64,000 bases of DNA from an uncultured Verrucomicrobiota bacterium (GTDB taxonomy: Bacteria > Verrucomicrobiota > Verrucomicrobiia > Opitutales > Opitutaceae): NCBI GenBank assembly GCA_903898675.1, contig CAIUGM010000008.1, positions 94,621 to 158,620 of the forward strand. Direction: 5' to 3'. The notes under the pieces were generated by a model. That model was not told the origin of the DNA. It ran no database searches and worked only from the letters and a program-made list of their open reading frames with translations. Below, piece by piece: positions 62,353 through 64,000 of this stretch; positions within the stretch are counted from its first letter, which is position 1, and each line of letters starts with the position of its first letter. The position numbers and the translations under genes are program-made.

Positions 62353-63267
62353 TCAGAGTTTGCGGAGGACGCGCAATTTGGCGGAACGGCTGCGGGGATT
62401 GTCGGCCAGCTCGGCCGCGGACGGGGTCAGGGGTTTGCGCGTGAGCGGGTCGGCGTACTTGGCGCGGAGCTGCTGCGGCGTGGCGTCGTTGGCGTCGACC
62501 GGCAGGCCGCAGGCCTTGCGGAAGAACTGCTTCACCGGCCGGTCCTCGAGGGAATGGAAGCTGATGACCGCGAGCACACCCCCGGGCGCGAGCTTGGCCA
62601 GGGCGACCGGCAGCGCGCGCTCGATGGCGCCGATCTCGTCGTTGACCGCGATGCGGATGCCTTGAAAGGAGCGCGTGGCCGGATGGATGCGGGACTCGCG
62701 CTTGACCGCGGCGGGAATCGCATCGGCGATCAGCGCGGCCAGCGAAGCGGTGCGGGCCAGGTGACCGGTGCCGCGGGCGCCCTCGAGGGCGGTGACGACC
62801 CGGCGCCAGTTCTTCTCCTCGCCAAAATCGCGGATGGCATGGACAAGTTCCTCGTGGGTCGCCTGCTCCAGCCAGTCGCCGGCCGGTTGGCCCTGCCGGC
62901 GGTCCATGCGCATGTCGGCCACGGCGTCCTGCCGGAAGGCAAAGCCGCGGTCCGCCTCGTCCAGCTGGAAGGAGGAGACGCCAAGGTCGAACAGGATGCC
63001 GTGGAAGTCGCCATCCGACAGCAGGGCGAGATCACCGAAGTTCAGGTCGACAAAGCTGAAGGTGTGCGGGAACTCGGCGCGGAGCGGTTCGGCCCGGGTG
63101 GCCGCCGCGGGATCGCGGTCGAGGGCGGTGACGTGCGCCCCGGTGGCGAGGATGGCGCGGGTATGCCCTCCCCCGCCGAAGGTGCAGTCCAGGAGGCGTT
63201 GACCCGCCTGCGGCGCGAGGTACTCGAGCACCTCATGCAGCAACACGGGTTGGTGCCCCGGTTTCAT
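62353..63267 (-). CDS. rsmH: 16S rRNA (cytosine(1402)-N4)-methyltransferase RsmH
   Basis: 304 aa (MraW). Methylates C1402 in the ribosomal P site. N-terminus [23 protein letters not shown] motif [50 protein letters not shown] (D-L-G-V-S-S-x-Q-ld...RGFsf), [31 protein letters not shown] and [18 protein letters not shown] start at 63303 is also open but overlaps the 46-aa ORF; 63267 gives the usual N-terminus. Confidence 0.96.
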   Translation of the reverse strand: MKPGHQPVLLHEVLEYLAPQAGQRLLDCTFGGGGHTRAILATGAHVTALDRDPAAATRAEPLRAEFPHTFSFVDLNFGDLALLSDGDFHGILFDLGVSSFQLDEADRGFAFRQDAVADMRMDRRQGQPAGDWLEQATHEELVHAIRDFGEEKNWRRVVTALEGARGTGHLARTASLAALIADAIPAAVKRESRIHPATRSFQGIRIAVNDEIGAIERALPVALAKLAPGGVLAVISFHSLEDRPVKQFFRKACGLPVDANDATPQQLRAKYADPLTRKPLTPSAAELADNPRSRSAKLRVLRKL

Positions 63268-63283
63268 GGAGCGGGCGGCAGGC

Positions 63284-63424
63284 TCAAGCGCGGGAGCGGG
63301 CATGGAGTTTCTTCCACGGGAGCACGATCGAGATCGGCTCCCGCAGGAGTGAGCGCCGGTTCGCGCAAAACACAGGGGAGAGCTTGGGCAGGTGCTGGGG
63401 CCGGATGAGCGTCAGTGTTTTCAT
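63284..63424 (-). CDS. Possible 46-aa basic protein between mraZ and rsmH
   Basis: The ORF starts three bases after the mraZ stop (TAA-CCT-ATG) and ends 16 bases before the rsmH start. The peptide begins [20 protein letters not shown] and continues [20 protein letters not shown], ending HARSRA. It is strongly basic and has no family I recognise. Tight spacing on both sides argues for translation as part of the operon, but a protein this short can occur by chance. Confidence 0.45.
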   Translation of the reverse strand: MKTLTLIRPQHLPKLSPVFCANRRSLLREPISIVLPWKKLHARSRA

Positions 63425-63427
63425 AGG

Positions 63428-63880
63428 TTAAAGTCCGATGCGGCGCATCATGTCGCCGAAGTTTTCGCCCGCCGTCGTGCGCTGCATCTCGGTCCAGCGC
63501 GCCGGGCTGAGGATGTTGAAAGTGTCGCCCATGCCGCTGAGCACCGTGTCCTTGGTGATGCCGGCATGCCGCAGGAGATCCGGGCTGACGCCGAAGCGGC
63601 CCTGCTTGTCGAAGGTGAAGGAGAGCGCCTCGGAAAAAATCTTGGCCTTCACCGCCTGCGCGTCGCGGTCCGACAATTTCATTTCGGAAATCTGCGCGAG
63701 CAGTTTCTCCACACGCGCGGGCGGCAGCACCGCGATGTAGTTGTCGGGATGCGGAATCGCCAGAAACGTCTCGGTGTCCGTGTGCACCCAGCGCCACAAC
63801 GATGGAATCGTGAGACGATTCTTGTCGTCGAGCGTGTGCTCAAAACGACCCGAATAAACTGTTGTGCCCGTTTGCGCCAT
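63428..63880 (-). CDS. mraZ: MraZ, transcriptional regulator of the dcw cluster
   Basis: 150 aa, two AbrB-like MraZ half-domains. YSGRFEHTLDDKNRLTIPSL (usual G...hslD.KGRv.iP) and, in the second half, FSEALSFTFDKQGRFGVSPD (D.qGRi.ip). The Lys-Gly pair of the first DxKGR is DDKNR here. MraZ forms ring-shaped oligomers and represses its own operon in E. coli and Mycoplasma. First gene of the dcw cluster. Three or four TGGGG boxes lie just upstream. Confidence 0.94.
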   Translation of the reverse strand: MAQTGTTVYSGRFEHTLDDKNRLTIPSLWRWVHTDTETFLAIPHPDNYIAVLPPARVEKLLAQISEMKLSDRDAQAVKAKIFSEALSFTFDKQGRFGVSPDLLRHAGITKDTVLSGMGDTFNILSPARWTEMQRTTAGENFGDMMRRIGL

Positions 63881-63896
63881 GGAAGTGTCCCGGTTT

Positions 63897-63929
63897 CCCC
63901 AATCCCCCAGAACGCCCCATTTCTCCCCA
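63897..63929 (-). promoter_or_regulatory. Putative MraZ operator: TGGGG boxes at 10-bp period
   Basis: On the minus strand, TGGGG (63929-63925), TGGGG (63919-63915) and TGGGG (63909-63905) are separated by exactly five bases. A fourth TGGGG (63901-63897) follows at 8-bp spacing. E. coli MraZ binds TGGGN direct repeats with 5-base spacers upstream of its own gene, so this is the expected site. Confidence 0.75.
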
Positions 63930-63948
63930 TTTCACACCCTACAGTCAA
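63919..63948 (-). promoter_or_regulatory. Possible promoter of the dcw cluster
   Basis: TTGACT (63948-63943) then, after 18 bases, AGAAAT (63924-63919). The -35 is good and the -10 is weak. The -10 would lie within the TGGGG boxes, which would suit repression by MraZ. Confidence 0.35.
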
Positions 63949-64000
63949 GAAAACACCGATCACATTTCACGGAAATCTATTCACAAATTGCTGCCAAACC

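Noticed and set aside
60163..63408. Very long open frame (over 1,000 codons) opposite ftsI-ftsL-rsmH
   Set aside because: Antisense shadow of GC-rich codons; it spans several genes with clear functions on the other strand and has no recognisable domain.

Overview
This window is a stretch of bacterial chromosome with high G+C content. It most likely comes from the phylum Verrucomicrobiota, family Opitutaceae or a close relative. Four things point there: the 53-residue 'small basic protein' known from Verrucomicrobia and Chlamydiae (4300-4461), a double-length four-ATPase UvrA like the one in Chlamydiae (11889-17705), a MurC-MurB fusion inside a full dcw cluster (48464-50839), and the overall gene style. 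There is no phage, plasmid, CRISPR array, insertion sequence or rRNA operon. One tRNA gene (Arg, anticodon CCG) is present.

Layout. 1-5.2 kb: start of a nucleoside transporter, secreted esterase, trmL, a receiver protein, thrB, smpB, rpoZ, cutA, small basic protein and a DedA protein. 5.2-11.8 kb: PPi-dependent phosphofructokinase, tRNA-Arg, a hybrid histidine kinase, a cysteine-motif membrane protein, lpdA, a small holin-like membrane protein and a glycosyltransferase. 11.9-17.7 kb: giant uvrA, followed by a visibly AT-richer orphan gene. 18.5-27 kb: tsaD, ctpA, a MidA-type methyltransferase, rpmB, a GNAT protein, murJ, a membrane protein, an FmdB zinc ribbon, a polyprenyl synthase and a hypothetical gene. 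27-34.3 kb, minus strand: gap, pgk, tpiA and a secreted protein (lower glycolysis), preceded by a pullulanase-type GH13 enzyme. 34.6-40.4 kb: mnmA, an RNase II-type exonuclease, a FUSC protein and a LysE exporter. 40.5-44 kb: pilB-type ATPase, a small partner protein and obgE.

44-63.9 kb is the dcw cluster on the minus strand. It reads mraZ, a 46-aa ORF, rsmH, ftsL, ftsI, murE, murF, mraY, murD, a LysM gene, ftsW, murG, murCB, ddl, ftsQ, ftsA, ftsZ. It encodes the cytoplasmic route from UDP-MurNAc to lipid II plus the core divisome. Genes are mostly coupled by overlaps or gaps of a few bases. Upstream of mraZ lie TGGG-type boxes at 10-bp spacing, which look like a MraZ operator. murJ, the lipid II flippase, lies elsewhere in the window (22.7-24.3 kb).

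The main non-gene signal is an unusually dense and varied set of short palindromic repeats. I count at least ten sequence types. They sit between convergent genes, inside operons (gap/pgk, ctpA/tsaD, two gaps of the dcw cluster) and inside reading frames: a 55-bp twin hairpin in mnmA and AT-rich word-like inserts in uvrA, ispA and mnmA. Several start codons had to be moved inward because the longest open frame runs through one of these repeats. No transposase or REP-associated enzyme is in the window.
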